Below the pieces are notes generated by a model, which worked only from the letters and a program-made list of their open reading frames with translations, was not told where the DNA came from and made no database searches. From Periconia sp. R9002 (Eukaryota; Ascomycota; Dothideomycetes; Pleosporales; Periconiaceae), in assembly GCA_023627715.1 (NCBI GenBank), contig JAMAHW010000004.1:787723-851722 (forward strand): 64,000 nt of DNA, read 5' to 3'. The position numbers were made by a program, and so were the translations under genes. Positions 1 through 12,365 of this stretch are shown in pieces (the first letter of the stretch is position 1; the number at the start of each line of letters is the position of its first letter).

Positions 1-573
1 CCGTCGCCGATTCTTTTTCTGATGTAAGTCGCGCTGGTTAGCTGGCGAAGAGCCAGGCTCTGGCTCTGGTTCTTCAATCCTCTCTGGTGGAGTAGAGGGA
101 GGCTCTTCACCGTCTGTTCCAGAGGCGGGGTCTTGTGAGAGGGTCGATGCTCGTCTCGTAGCTTCGGACGCGGCGGAAGAGGAGGTAGCATCTCTCAGAT
201 ACTCGACAACATCCCATGTGTGTAAAGTGGCTTCTGGCGCAAAGCTAACGCGTCGCTTTGCGAGTGACTTTCGGCGGGCTTCGCGACGCTTGCGCTCCTC
301 GTCATCTGCGGATGCGCTGAGAATGGATTTAACGGCCGGTACAAAGGCAGACTACGGATTTTAGCTATGGCGCGTTAATATGTATATATGACAGGGCACG
401 CCTACTTTGCGTCTGTTTCCAGCGTGACTGCTTTCCTTGAGCGCAGGCTCTCCCAGTCCGCCAGGTCCAATTGATTTGCTGCGTGTTTTTCGCGAAGGCT
501 TTTTGGGAGATGGCACTTTGAAGAGACCATCGGCAATGTTGCTTAAGTTTTCTCTGCCGTTACTGCTCGCCAT
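1..573 (-). CDS. spc7: Kinetochore scaffold KNL1/Spc7-like protein, 5' part only
   Basis: This is the N-terminal part of a KNL1/Spc105/Spc7-type kinetochore scaffold, which runs off the left edge of the window. The start is ATG at 573, in a good context (gacaacATGGCG). Exon 1 is 573-406, a 54-nt GT-AG intron follows (405-352), and exon 2 runs open from 351 to 1. Visible marks are the N-terminal MASSNGRENLSNIADG, the KTRSKSIGPGG stretch, and then KRRVSFAPEATLHTWDVVE. That last segment contains the RVSF docking motif for protein phosphatase 1 and is a hallmark of fungal Spc7 N-termini. An acidic, proline-rich stretch follows. Family knowledge: the protein links centromeric chromatin to microtubules and recruits checkpoint proteins. 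The C-terminal coiled coil and RWD domain lie outside the window. The gene is divergent from the KMT6-like gene, about 0.5 kb apart. Confidence 0.85.
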
Positions 574-1090
574 GTTGTCGTGGACTGTTGTGGAGGGTCG
601 GTAGGTGGGGCGGCGCCTGTGTTGATGCATCCAGTTTGGATCAAACAATAACAAACGCGATGGCACGTGCGAGATCTTAGTCAGCAGAGTATAGCGGGTT
701 TTGTTGATCAACAGTGACTTCCATCTCGAGGCGCAGCGCATCGGTCACCTGGTGCGTGCCAATATGTAAATCTAGAAATATCACCTTCAGATCTGAATGA
801 GCCCATTGGGCCTAAGAACCGTGCAGCGCAGGACTGGACTGGCGATATTGGTGCACATACGTGGAACCGCTGGGGCTGCCCTCAGGAGAACTACCTAACA
901 CAGGAAAGAAGCGTTACACCAGACCAGGAAAGCCACACCAACCACACAAAAGAAAGCTACCATCGTCGGCGACACATTTCATGGCAACCACCTCCGACCT
1001 TCCAGCCGCATCTTTAAAGGCGTTTCTTTACTTCTCCCATTCTTCTTCGCCACTTCAATCTTTTTCTATCAGTCCCCAAAGGGAAAAGCG
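574..1090. promoter_or_regulatory. Divergent intergenic region between spc7 and kmt6
   Basis: These 517 bases separate the two divergent start codons and must hold both promoters. The segment just before the plus-strand start is CT-rich (for example cttcttcgccacttcaatc near 1041), like many fungal leaders. I see no convincing TATA box or additional gene. Confidence 0.5.
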
Positions 1091-4000
1091 ATGGCCCGGA
1101 GCTTCATGAATGCAGAGGTGGTTGACTTGACGGGAGACAGCGATAACAGCGCGGATTCACCAAAGTCATCATCCAATCCAACCACAGTCTCGGCCAGGAG
1201 GCCGAGAGCACCTGTGAATATGGGCATCAGACATTCAATAATTGATTTAACGGAGGGCGACGATGCCGATTCTCCAATCACCCTCTCCGATCAACGGAGC
1301 GAGTCCAGTGAGCCATCACCCGTAGACTCAGCCACCAACTTTCCTGCCATTACAAACGAACGTCGTCCTTCATCACCGCCGTACCAAAACACCAGTGCAG
1401 CTCCACAGAATGCGACCAACACAGTCTCTTACCCTATCAGACCATCATCGAAGAATCCTACCTCTCTCACCTCGATTCCATCCGACACCTCGCCCCATCC
1501 TCACAGCCTTAAGGAATCACATGATATTAGTCATCGGCCTATCGAAAGTGGTCGTGTATCGACCTCAAGCAGCGATGAGAACCTACTCATCCGAAGTAGA
1601 AGAAACAGGGCCTTGCTGAACGGCAATCCGTCCGAGACCCAGGCTTCAAGAGCGAATCCCAACCCTAGTTCAAGGCCAGATGGGGAGAGCAGACCCACGA
1701 GAAACACAGCCACCATCACGCTAGAGTTGCCCCCAGGACTTGTTGGTACCAATAAGGCGATAAAGTCAGCCCCTTCAGATACAACAAGTGCACGCATCCA
1801 AGTCAAGCGACCAGTCCCTAAGCCAGCTTCGAGACCCGCTCCCCAACCCGTTCCCCAACCCGCTCTAACCATCTCCGCACCCCCTCCTCCAAACACAATC
1901 ATGCCTCCTATTCCGGTGGTTCCTACCCCTTCCGCGTCGCCTGGCTCATCAGAAGGGTGTATCGATTATACACCCATCCGTACTCATGATATTATTCTGG
2001 CAACCGCAATGGTGGAAACTGCTTTGAGAAATCACCTACGCACTGTTCACGAATCACATGCCTACCTTGTGAAAGCCTCCCTACGCAGGAACAGACTATG
2101 TTTCGAACGCGAAGCGCGTGAAAAGCAGCGAAAAGCTAAAGCAGGCGGTTTAGGGAATGCGGACGAAAAGCCGTGGTTCCTGCAGGCAGTATCGCCATTT
2201 AAGAAAATGGAACCAGTGCAATTTGTTGTTTCGAAAAATGAAGGTACCGAATCGTCGCCTCATTTTGCGCAGACCATGTTCACCAACACGAATAGCAAAA
2301 CCGGTTTCAAAATGGGATCAAAATCTAAAATCGGCGCCCGTGTGACTAGTTTTAAATCTACCGCGATTTCGATACCTGCATTTCGAGAGTATGTTCCTCT
2401 AAAGGACAATATACTTGCTGAGAACCAGGACAAACTTTTTAACTGGCCTTATTTTCCGGATGAGAAGAATCGAGAAGATATGAACAGGGAATTGCACTTG
2501 AATTACAGAATAAAGAACGAAATACCCTCATGGGACGACAAATTGATAGACGTACATCGTTTCTACGGTTCGAGCATCGATGCATTTTTGAAGCAAATAG
2601 GCATTGACTGGCAAGATATTATATACTTTCTTCTAGCTTCGGACCAGGATATCAAACGAATCGTTGATCAACAAGAGCCCGATGAACAGAGTAAGCCTGA
2701 TAAGGAAGAATATAACAAAAGGTTCTCAGACCGCCAATCGCACTGGGAAGCTGCTTTTGACCCGGAAAGGACAAAGTGGGCGAACCTTATGGCCTCACTT
2801 GTTGTACCAACACCGCACAAACTCCGGCTTGCAGCACTCGCATGCGAGGCATTTCTAAAGCAATCGAGTTTCAAACTTTGGCATTTGGCACGACGGAGTA
2901 AATTCATGAATGCTAGAATTCAAAGCCTGTTAGAAGGAAACGATACCCAGAAAACCAAATTCGAGTATCGAAAATACGCTTGTAGGATTTGCCAGATGCA
3001 TCATTGTTCATACCATGGAGCCTTCGAGGAAGTTCCCGGAACTTTTGATGATGCTGTTGTGGTACGGAATTCGCACAGCCCCAGTCCGAATGGGTTGGCC
3101 CAGGGCAGGTCAGTCAGTCTTGGTCCGGGGCCCGCCGACGACTTGGACCATTCGCAAAACTCTAGCTCCGACTCCGGCTCTGATTCAGACTCCTCTGTAT
3201 TCGACTCAGATATAGAAGTCGTGACTAATCATAGACGGTATGTAAACGCGCAAACAGGTGCAACGTACACAGCACCAGGAAATCGATATAGAGGTTTCAC
3301 CACCAGGCCACCACCTGGGGATTTCAAAGCATCGTGGTGGAAAACGAAGACTGTAACTGCAAACTGGGAGAAACGGACACCTTTCTTCCCATGCAAACAC
3401 GAAGGACCGTGCGATCAAGCACAGTGTCGATGTTATCGACATGGTATCACGTGTGAAAAGATCTGCTCGTGTTCTGATTCCTGCGAAAGGCGGTTTCCAG
3501 GTTGCTCCTGTGCACAAAACGCAAATGGGAAGCAGAACCCGTGCAGGACCGCCAAATGTCTATGTCTCACGATGGGTAGAGAGTGCGACGCAGATTTATG
3601 CGGTAGCTGCGGTGCGACCGAGGTTCTGGACCCAGTCAATCGATATAACGAGAAGCTGTCCAAGGCTTGTGGCAATGTGGCTATCCAGAGAAGTGTCCCA
3701 ACGAAAACATTTCTAGGACATTCTGAGGTACACGGCTTTGGCTTGTATGTAGGGGAGGACATACAAAAGGACGACTTCATTGGAGAATACGTGGGAGAAG
3801 TGGTGTCCGTCAAGGAAGGTGAACGTCGAGGAATCGTATATACCCAACAGCAAACAATGTACCTCTTCAAGCTGAACTCTGGTAGGTTGAGGCATATGCT
3901 GCCAACCCATTCACACTGCCAGATGCTAACAAGTTGTGCGTAGAACAAGATATCGATTCGACCCACTTTAGTAACAAAAGTCGCTTCATCAACAACGCAG

Positions 4001-4755
4001 ATCCCGAATACACCAACTGCTATCCAAAAGACAAACTATGCAACGGCGTGCATCGTCTTGGAATATACGCAAGCACCAACATCAAAGCCGGCACAGAGTT
4101 GTACTTCCACTACGGATACTCTGAAGAGGAGATGAAGAATTTCAAACAACCCTCTAGAAAGAAGAACCCCGTGAAAAATAACATCAGCAATGAATTAGCC
4201 AAAGCTCTCCCTACCACAATAACCAGGCCGTCCTTTGGTCAGGCAGGCTCATCCCAGGTCGCGCTCAAATCTGCGTTATCGACCCGCGTGTCGGTCCGCC
4301 GAAACAAGACGCTTGAAGAAATTGATGAATCGGACGACGAAGACCACGAGTGGGAGCCGTCGTCAACAGTGGAGCCGGTGTCATCAGGAAGAGACCGCCA
4401 ATTTGAAGCGTCGCCTTTACTAGGGGAGCTCAATGGGGATGAGGAAGAGATCATGGCAGATGGAGGCGAAGGGGACGATGAGTCCACTTCGCACCGCTCC
4501 AGACGGCGACGCGGACTGAGTATGGCGCCCGGGGGCCGCCTGAATTCCTCGCAACAGCAGGCACAGCAGCAGGCAAAGGCAAAAGCAAAGGCGAAGGCGA
4601 AGGGAAAGGGCAAACAGCCGGCAGCCACGCCTGGGGCTACGCCGAGGATGAGAAGGACACGACCGGGACGGCAGAAAGAAACTCACGCTGGGCCCGCGAG
4701 GAAGAGGAAGAGGCCGGCTGAGGACGATGGGAATGACGACGACGATGAAGAGTAG
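1091..4755 (+). CDS. kmt6: Histone H3K27 methyltransferase, KMT6/EZH2 type
   Basis: Catalytic subunit of Polycomb repressive complex 2, predicted to methylate histone H3 lysine 27. Exons are 1091-3881 and 3944-4755 with a 62-nt intron (branch-like gctaac at 3925), giving 1,200 aa. The first ~280 residues are disordered and Pro/Ser-rich. A Cys-rich pre-SET CXC domain starts near residue 768 (CKHEGPCDQAQCRCY...). The SET domain begins near 870 (FLGHSEVHGFGLYVGED, IGEYVGEVV). The intron splits SET between FKLNS and EQDIDSTHF. The cofactor-binding motif NKSRFINNADPEYTNCY (941-957) and the closing tyrosine motif ELYFHYGY (982-989) are both present, so activity is likely. The C-terminal tail is unusual: an acidic stretch, then QQQAQQQAK and alternating KA/KG repeats, then a very basic end. 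The CXC plus SET order separates it from SET1, SET2 and Clr4 types. Confidence 0.93.
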
Positions 4756-5597
4756 TACCCTTCTTCGTCGGACTCGTTTGCCGCTTCGTCGGACGTGGTG
4801 GGTGTGCTCTGGACGAAGGAGGACGATGATTTGGAAAGGGGTGAGGATGTGAAGAGGGCTGGGACTGTGTGATTATATAGACAAACTGGGATGCATGGTG
4901 ACGGACGATAGGTATGAAATAGAGTTAATGTGATGGGCGGATTATGTTTGATAAATTTTTTTCTTTCTCTTCCTCAACTTCAACTTCAGTTCCACAGTCA
5001 CCTTTTGTGTATTTGATTAAAGGAGAGGGAGGATGGATATGCATATTAAAACATCAAATCAAACAGTGGATTGCACAAAGGAGCAAAGGCATGGTGAGGG
5101 AGAACACGATTTCATGGTATTCTCTCAAGATTTCGAAGGGAGAAAGCGAGGGTGTGCAAACACGACCTCTTCTCTCCTCGATGCTAAACATTCCAATATG
5201 CTTTTTCTTCGCTCGCTCACTTCCTCGATCGTGAGCTGGTCTTTCGCAGATCTAGTCTCTCATAATCTTTCACCAAGAGAGACCGAGACATAACAGGATA
5301 GACGAACCAAGAAAACCGAATCCAGAAGACGCCCATCCTTGTCCTTCAAAAACCCCTCGTAAACGCAAATGGTATACAATAAACAAGGATTTCGCAGTTT
5401 GCCCCAAGAAAAACAAATCGATGAGCAGAACAAAAAATTTACAAAGAATCATTCGTGAGTATGGAGCATTCATCATCGATATAGCCATTCCACACTTGTT
5501 TCCAAAATCAAAAGCCAAGATGTTCAAATCATTAACGATTACCCTCACACTAATCTGCTTCCCTTTTCCAAGTCAAGGCAGGACCCGTCAAGCACAC
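4756..5597. other. Convergent 3' intergenic region
   Basis: 842 bases between the 3' ends of the KMT6-like gene (plus) and the SUR7-family gene (minus). It holds only short overlapping open frames without splice support or recognisable motifs. It probably contains both 3' UTRs. Confidence 0.6.
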
Positions 5598-6659
5598 TTA
5601 GTGTCTGTACGGCTCGAATTTGTGACCCGAGCCGCCGTGGTGGGCGGGCATAGGGTGCATCTGGTGAGCGTTTCCGCTGGCGCCCATGTAAGGGCTGGCG
5701 ACACGCTCGTAGGTGTAGGGGGTCTTCTCGACCTTGACCTTCTTCTTATCGCTCTTGCCGGAGCAGCAGCAGACGGAGAAGAGCCAGAAGAGACCGGAGC
5801 CAAGGGAGAAGGCAACGGCGAGCCACAGCGTGCTGAGCATCTGCTTGCCCATGCTGGCTTTGATGTTGTAGGGCTTGAGGACCGTCTCGAAGACGCCGAC
5901 GAGGGAGGAGTAGAGGAGGGTGATGGTCAGGGCAGCGGCGAAGGTAAAGCCGGAGGAGAACTATTAGATTGTTAGTTTCAAAGATACAATGGGTAGATGG
6001 CGGTGAAGAATGAGGAACACGTACGCAGGAGATGACGGTGGTGGCAAGGCTGCCCCATCTGCTGAAGAGAGCAGTGATTCCGATGAGGATCTCGAGAGCC
6101 GTGGTAGCGAGTGCGAGACCGTATGCAGTCACCATCCACTTGGCCACCTTTCTGTATGAATCCAACGCGCTCTTCATCTCGTCGGGGAACAGCTTCTGGG
6201 CGGTGGTGTCGCCGAGTTGCCAGACCTCAATGGGGTTGAACCAGTAGTAGTTGACGGGTTTGCTGCAGCTGGTCACGACTTCCTTGCCGTTCTCAATCTT
6301 ACCCTCGCAGTGGCCACGAATTCCGACCTTGTAGAAATCGGCCAACTTGCCGCTCGAGGCTGAACCTTTGAAGGCGTCGAACAGGGCATTGTTGAACTGT
6401 ACACCCTTGGGAAGTTTGTCCACCTTGAAGTCGGGGTTGCTCTTGAATTCGTGTGTGTCGGCCTGTGGAGGAGCGAATTAGAAGCTGATGAGAGGATGGG
6501 GGCTACAAAGTGGTAACTCACCTTGAAGAAATACAGGTCGTTGGATAGAGACATATCCTTGTCGTTCTGTCCAACAGCGACGAGGGCCAGACAGACCAGC
6601 GAGGCTATGGTCAGACCCATAGGAATGAAGATGGCCGCAAATCTCCCCAGTTTACCCAT
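5598..6659 (-). CDS. SUR7/PalI-family four-span plasma membrane protein
   Basis: A 312-aa membrane protein of the claudin-like SUR7 family. Exons are 6659-6522, 6462-6025 and 5960-5598, with GT-AG introns of 59 and 64 nt. Four hydrophobic segments are visible: residues ~7-29 (FIPMGLTIASLVCLALVAVG), one around MVTAYGLALATTALEILIGI, one around FTFAAALTITLLYSSLVGVF, and one around STLWLAVAFSLGSGLFWLFS. The first extracellular loop carries two Cys-containing motifs, GIRGHCEG and SCSKPVNYYWFNP, in the layout expected for SUR7 proteins. The cytoplasmic tail has a CCC cluster, a Lys-rich stretch and a Gly/His/Met/Pro-rich end. Family knowledge: SUR7 proteins sit in eisosome-associated membrane compartments (MCC) and affect wall, lipid and endocytic organisation. 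PalI/Rim9-type pH sensing is the alternative, and the sequence alone does not decide. Confidence 0.85.
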
Positions 6660-9600
6660 ATTTGCGGTGATGTGTGAGGTTGTGGTCGCGTCGGGCGATT
6701 AGATACGGCGACAGGAAAGAAAAGAACAAGTGAATGGAGGAACGGTGGGTTGAACGATGAGAGGGGAAATTAAATGGCGGCACACAGCAAGACTTATGTA
6801 TGCAAGCACCGGGCGTAGAGCTGAAGGCCGTCACCCGTGGACCCTAAGCTAAGGGGGGCTGAGGGCAAGCATGGCAGGCATGATCCAGGTGATCCGTGCC
6901 TACTTGGTTAGCGAACCACACGCATGCTCCCTTAGCACCAGCCTCAACCGGCTTGGACACTTGCAGTTAGGCCTCCTCCATCTTCTCCATCGAGTCCCTG
7001 CTGCTGACTGCTGAGCCCATAGCACGTTTGGCTTCCAATCTATCTATGTACTGTACAGTAAGTATATCGCTGCAGCTTCAGGGCCGGGACGAGGCAATCC
7101 GTTCATCGCCAAAGTGACATCACATGCGGCCATCAAGTTGACGAGAGACTTCACCAGGCTAGGAGACTATCCGCGCGCGACGAGAACCCTTTTGTTGACT
7201 GAACATGCACAACCCTTAACCGGCAGCATGGCGCGAGCTCCCTTGGACGTGAGCTCTAGTCTGTACTAAGTTAGAGCATACAGCACTCTGTAGGGCAAAA
7301 GATACTCTAATCACTATGCTGGCATGCTATGACTTGTTCCCCCTCGGAATTCATCAGTTTATCTTCCAATGATGCCCAATTCCTCGCCGTTAAGCTTTTG
7401 TTTCCCCTGGTCTTCAATCCCTACATCGGGCGTCGTGAAATAGCAGCCGCAACTTCTCACGCGAAATCCAGAAACCACCGCGGGCGCACCATACATCCTG
7501 AATGGACCAGATTATTGTCCAAATCAGCAAGCTCAGAGCTGAAGACAGCGCCAAAAAAAATCTCCCTCGGATCAAACACTCTCCGCAGATTACCCACTCA
7601 TCAGAGTCAACACCTAACGGCCGGAAGCAAGCGCCAAGCACACGAGCCAACGTGAATTATGCCATGGCCTCTCTATCCATCATCAACAAATCCCTTGCCC
7701 AGCCAGATATGGAACGCCACGCCAATGCCAGATGTTATGCTTCTAACCGTCAACAGTCGAAAGTCGAAACACGACCCTTCCCTAACTCATTCAGGCTAGT
7801 CCCAAACCAGAACAGCGTGTAGGCCCGCTAGACCCTGCCCTGTAGGGTTGATGATGATGATGACAAAGCGAGTCAGCCAGGGAGCAAAAAGCGCGGGGCA
7901 ACCGACTAAAAATAGTGGACGAGATTTTGTGATCTCGCGCTTTGCCCCTTGCCGTCTAGCCGACTCTGACGGGGGCACAAAGAAGGCTGATGAGGCTGAG
8001 GCGCTGTGTGTTCGAGAAGCCACGGTACAAGCCTCTTGTGGCAGTGCGCCTGATATGTTCCAGTTTGCCTTTTCCGGTATTTTCCAACTTTTTTTTTGGT
8101 TGTACAGCTGCATTATCCAAATCCATCATTTTTTCTTCCTATAAAGCCTGTGCCCTCGGGGGAGGATCCAAGAGCCTGCAAAACAATTTCTCGGAATCCC
8201 ATACGTACGAGCGAGGGAGCGCGTTTAAATTGGCCCCCAACCCGACACGGGACGCGACAAGCAGAAAAACAGACCCAGGTAAAGTACCCACCCATCGCTT
8301 GATAACGGAGAAGGCAAAAGGATCCCCGTCACGGTGACTGGTGCTCTTCTGCGTGTACCTGCGTGATGATGTCGGGGACAACAAAAGGCGTCGGTGAGCG
8401 TGTAGTTGCCTGTGACGCACACTTCAAGAGTCAAGTTCAGAATTCTTGTTTCCAATCGCGCATGTACATATACATACGTATGTATATGGATAAATCTGTA
8501 CAATGACAACATACCTTCGTTCCTCTTTTACCATTTCCGAGGGAATAAAAGGCAAACCAATTCGTATTCTAATGGCTGCTTGAAAAAAGAAAACGGTCAA
8601 ACATAACGCTGGAAAGGGTTGCCAAAAAGAGAGAAACCCGAGCTAGCGCGATAATGAGAAATGGAAAGAAAACAACAATTGAACAATCTTATCCCATCAA
8701 CTCACATATACATACGTCATCTATCACAAAGAAAGGAGAAGAGGGGAAAAAAACTTGGAAAACGGATATCCATGCAGCAGATGAAGTATAAATCAACATT
8801 CTACCTACTTTCTTTGTCCCCATGCACCAAGTTCGTATGTGCAATACCTGTGTACGTTTCGGACGGTCCTTCTTGTCTCGCTGCTGATGCAGAGAAAAGT
8901 CGGGAATAAGGACCTTCGATTCCCTCGTCAATCCCTCTTTCGTTGTCACCACCAATCATTCCCTATCTGTATGTACATCAAGTGCTGGCATCCATCAACC
9001 AACCCGCTCCACCTGCATGCAAACACACCTGATCACGTGCTACCTCTCACACCATCCACCCCTCCATATAACATTCAAACAACACCCACAATAAACACCA
9101 CATCTACTTATCCCCCTATCTTCCCCCACTTCCCCCTAATTTAAGAAGAAATCCCCTCCGACCTCGGTCCCCTCCTTCCCTTCCCCTTTAATACAATCAA
9201 TCCGATACCCGCCACGCCACGCCGCTCCCGCCACATCAAGATCGACAAAAAGACGTCCGTTCAAATGTTTGATAGACACCTTGGCTTTCCCCATCTCTAC
9301 CCAACACAAACACAAACACACATGCAGACACGCGGCAGATACCTAGCAGTGCTTCGACGGCGACTCCGGAGTATGTTACTTGCCTGATTCCAGGAAAAAT
9401 CTACATGTAGATATCAATGTACACGTATGGTTCTTTCACGTACGAGGCAAGGAAGTACAACAGCTGCATACTCAATCTCTTTCGTTCGTTTGATTACACA
9501 CCTGCACCTGTCACTCGTATCGCGTCACTTAAACAGGTAAGGAGGTGTTCGCTGTCAGATTGTACCTACCTAATCTTAACAGTCACGTGAAGACACAGTA

Positions 9601-10959
9601 CATCCATCAAATGATTGATGTCAATGCACACCTGATGCGGTGAAGAGATACAATACCGGACCCGGTAAAGAGCGAGTTTTGTGGGGTAAATAAGGTGGGT
9701 ACCTGTACCCATCAAAGTCGCGATTGCTAACAGCGCTGTGGGCATCAATGTTAAATAAAGGTGGAGAAGTCAAAGGCCGATAGCCGCTCTCCATCGTCGA
9801 TAGTTACATATGTAGATAGGTATCTTTTTTTTGTGGATGTTTTACTTATTTCGCATTCGCGGTTTTTCTACCGATCTTCGTTCTATTCGAAAGCTACGCC
9901 GCCTCCCTGTTCGCAGATCTTGCACGCACTTCGTGTACCGAGACGCGATTGCGTCGAGTTCCGATTGCGCAAACCGCAGAGGACGCGCGTCATGGTAACT
10001 AGCCACGGTATCTCTCCACAACACCAGGTAAAACCCACCCTACCAAAGAAAAGGACAGAGGAGGGGGGGGGGAAGGGTCATCAATAAACCACATGACACT
10101 TGATTTTTCGGTTCCCCACCCTCGCACCTGTCTCAGCTCTTTGTGTGCGGTGTACACCCAGATTTCCACTCGAGAATTGCAAGACAGAATGATGAACATG
10201 ATGATTCGTACTGAATTTTTTTCCCGCGCTACGCTATGTTGAACACAATGGCGCCACCACCCCGTTTTTTGGTGTGTCCTTGCGTGGGTATCTCCACCGC
10301 CCGTAAAATTTCCAAAGAGCATTTGCCCTTGCCATGTGCAGACCCAGCATACATGTGTTTCCATGAACCGCCCCAAAAAATGCTTTGCTCGTGACAAAAG
10401 AAATATAAACCATCATCTATGGCTTGCGAGGACATATGGAAGAAAATCTTCGAGACTCCATGACAGAAAAGTCGTAGTAGAACAAATACACAAAAAAACA
10501 AAAGGTGGTATAAGCGAAGAAGACAAAAGAATATCGAGCAGGCGAGCTCTCAAAGTGGGAGAATAAGAAGCAGCATTAAAAAAGTGCGACCCATGCCTCG
10601 TTCTCCATTGCAAAAATGCTGCAGATAAATTTCAAAGAAATCACCTAGAGGTGGTTTTGTAGACATTAGTCGTAGATGGTACTAATGTGTACGCCAAAAC
10701 GCCGTAGCGAGCACAGGCTGCTGTCTTGCTGGTCCCCAGTTACTAATGGTACAAGCGCGATCGTCGCGGATTCGATCTTTCGGTCCAAGCGGGTATCATA
10801 GAAGTGATGTGATCCTCGGGAGGCCGTTTACGGGATGCACTGCAATGTTGCACAACTCATGGATTGTTGGCAATGCGAATGGCCCGGGTTGTGTGAGAAA
10901 GGAAGACGTGAGGGGTACGGAATGAAGAATCAAAGCGTTCCCTAAGTGATGGAGCCCAT
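6660..10959. other. 4.3 kb non-coding region
   Basis: The SUR7-family gene starts at the left edge and transcribes away. The PNG1-like gene ends at the right edge. Inside are only short overlapping frames (up to ~130 codons) on both strands, with no family motifs and no exon joins I could support. It contains A- and T-runs, a run of 10 G at 10063-10072 and a TACCTACC motif at 9563. The segment 8.5-9.3 kb is rich in CA/AT tracts. It probably holds the SUR7 promoter and the PNG1 3' UTR. Non-coding RNA cannot be excluded. Confidence 0.55.
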
Positions 10960-12365
10960 TCAACGCGGGTGCTGGTTATGCGGGTGCTGGTTGTTGGGGT
11001 CCTGCTGCTGGCCTGGTGTACCTCGTCCGCCCTCACCTCGGGCGCGGATCCACTGGGAATTGCCGCTGGTCCTGCCTTCCAATGCTTTCGGTGTGTCGGG
11101 GTCAGATCGCGGAGTAGAGGTACGTCCGTTGGCGATGTCCTCTGCATTGATCTGGCTGACTTGCTGGGCGATGGAGGAAATGACATATCCACGGAGCTCT
11201 CGGTCCTCGCGCATGTCCTCTCCTTCTAATCGGAACTTGTCCTGCTTTGACATATTGCTTCGTCGCATGGCTCGAATTTCATCCATGATGTGCAGAAGAA
11301 CAGCTTCGGGTGCACGATTACGCTCCAGGCTGTATTTGGATGGATCACGGATATATCTCCGTGTGACGTCCATAGCACCATCCGCGGAGAATGCTATGCA
11401 GTAAGAAAGTTTCTTGTTCCAGCCTATGGATGCTGGTTAGCTTTGTTCGATGAGAAGTAAAATCAGTGATAGGTGGACATACCTTCTGTGTAAAGACGTG
11501 GTCGGTCCCAAGCGCCTTCACAAACGTCGACATGGACCCATCGTTTCCTATGGACGGAATAGACCTCTGTCCAGACGTGGTCCTCTGCGTTCCATACCCA
11601 TCGCACTCTTGATCCGACGGCTCTGCAGAGCATGGTGAAACAGTTGGCCCATTCGCCACATCGGCCTCGGCGAGTCTGCAGGAGCACGAACGCATCGTTA
11701 TATCGCGGATATCGTTCATACGCTCCGCAGTGTTCTACTGAGCATTTGTACAGTTCAACCTGGTTGGCGCCACGGGCTTGCTCGTCGGGGAGCGGTGCAG
11801 CCATTCCCATGGCAATGGTAGGCGAGAAGCATCGGGAGCACGCCGGGTTATTTACCCATGTGAAGAAGGAGTTTCTGAACCATCTCATGAGAGCACGGAT
11901 GACACAGTCCTGGTAGCCCCAAGCGGCCTTTTTCCCGAGACTTTCGGCCTCGGCCTGGAGGATTTGGCTTTCCTCTTCGGCCTCGTTATAGATCTGTTCC
12001 AATGGGATTACGCAAAGGGCTTCATCGAGGAGGCCGGGATTTTCCCACCGCAGTGGCATATTGGATAGCGAGGTAAGCATGTTCTTGAAACGTAGCGAGC
12101 GGGCATCCTGTGGAGGTTGCGGGACCAAGGGGATGTTACGAAGCGACGAGTACGATGGCGGTGCATTCTGGACGGGAGGAGGCTGCGGGGTGCCAAAGTC
12201 TCTCGGTGCTGGCGACGAAGGGCGCGACTGGCCGGATCGTAATGTGAGTTCATTCATGCGGCGGGTGCTGAGGACTTGACGGAAGCGCTCCGTCATCTCT
12301 TGGGCTAGCTGATCGGTGTCGACGTCGGCAGCGGGCGCGGCGTTGGCGCCTTGCGAGTGCTCCAT
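10960..12365 (-). CDS. png1: Peptide:N-glycanase PNG1 (transglutaminase-like fold)
   Basis: Cytosolic enzyme that, in the active family members, removes N-glycans from misfolded glycoproteins exported from the ER. Exons are 12365-11483 and 11423-10960 with a 59-nt intron, giving 448 aa. The transglutaminase-like core is complete. Zinc ligands are CxxC at C176/C179 and C208/C213. The nucleophile is Cys236 in [10 protein letters not shown], the histidine is His263 in [12 protein letters not shown] and the aspartate is Asp280 in [13 protein letters not shown]. The N-terminus is disordered and proline-rich. The C-terminal ~150 residues include a helical, charged segment and end in a Gln/Asn/His/Pro-rich tail ([16 protein letters not shown]). 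No PUB or PAW domain is visible, as expected for the short fungal form. The start at 12365 is the first ATG before the conserved region. Upstream codons in the same frame are low-complexity. Confidence 0.92.
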
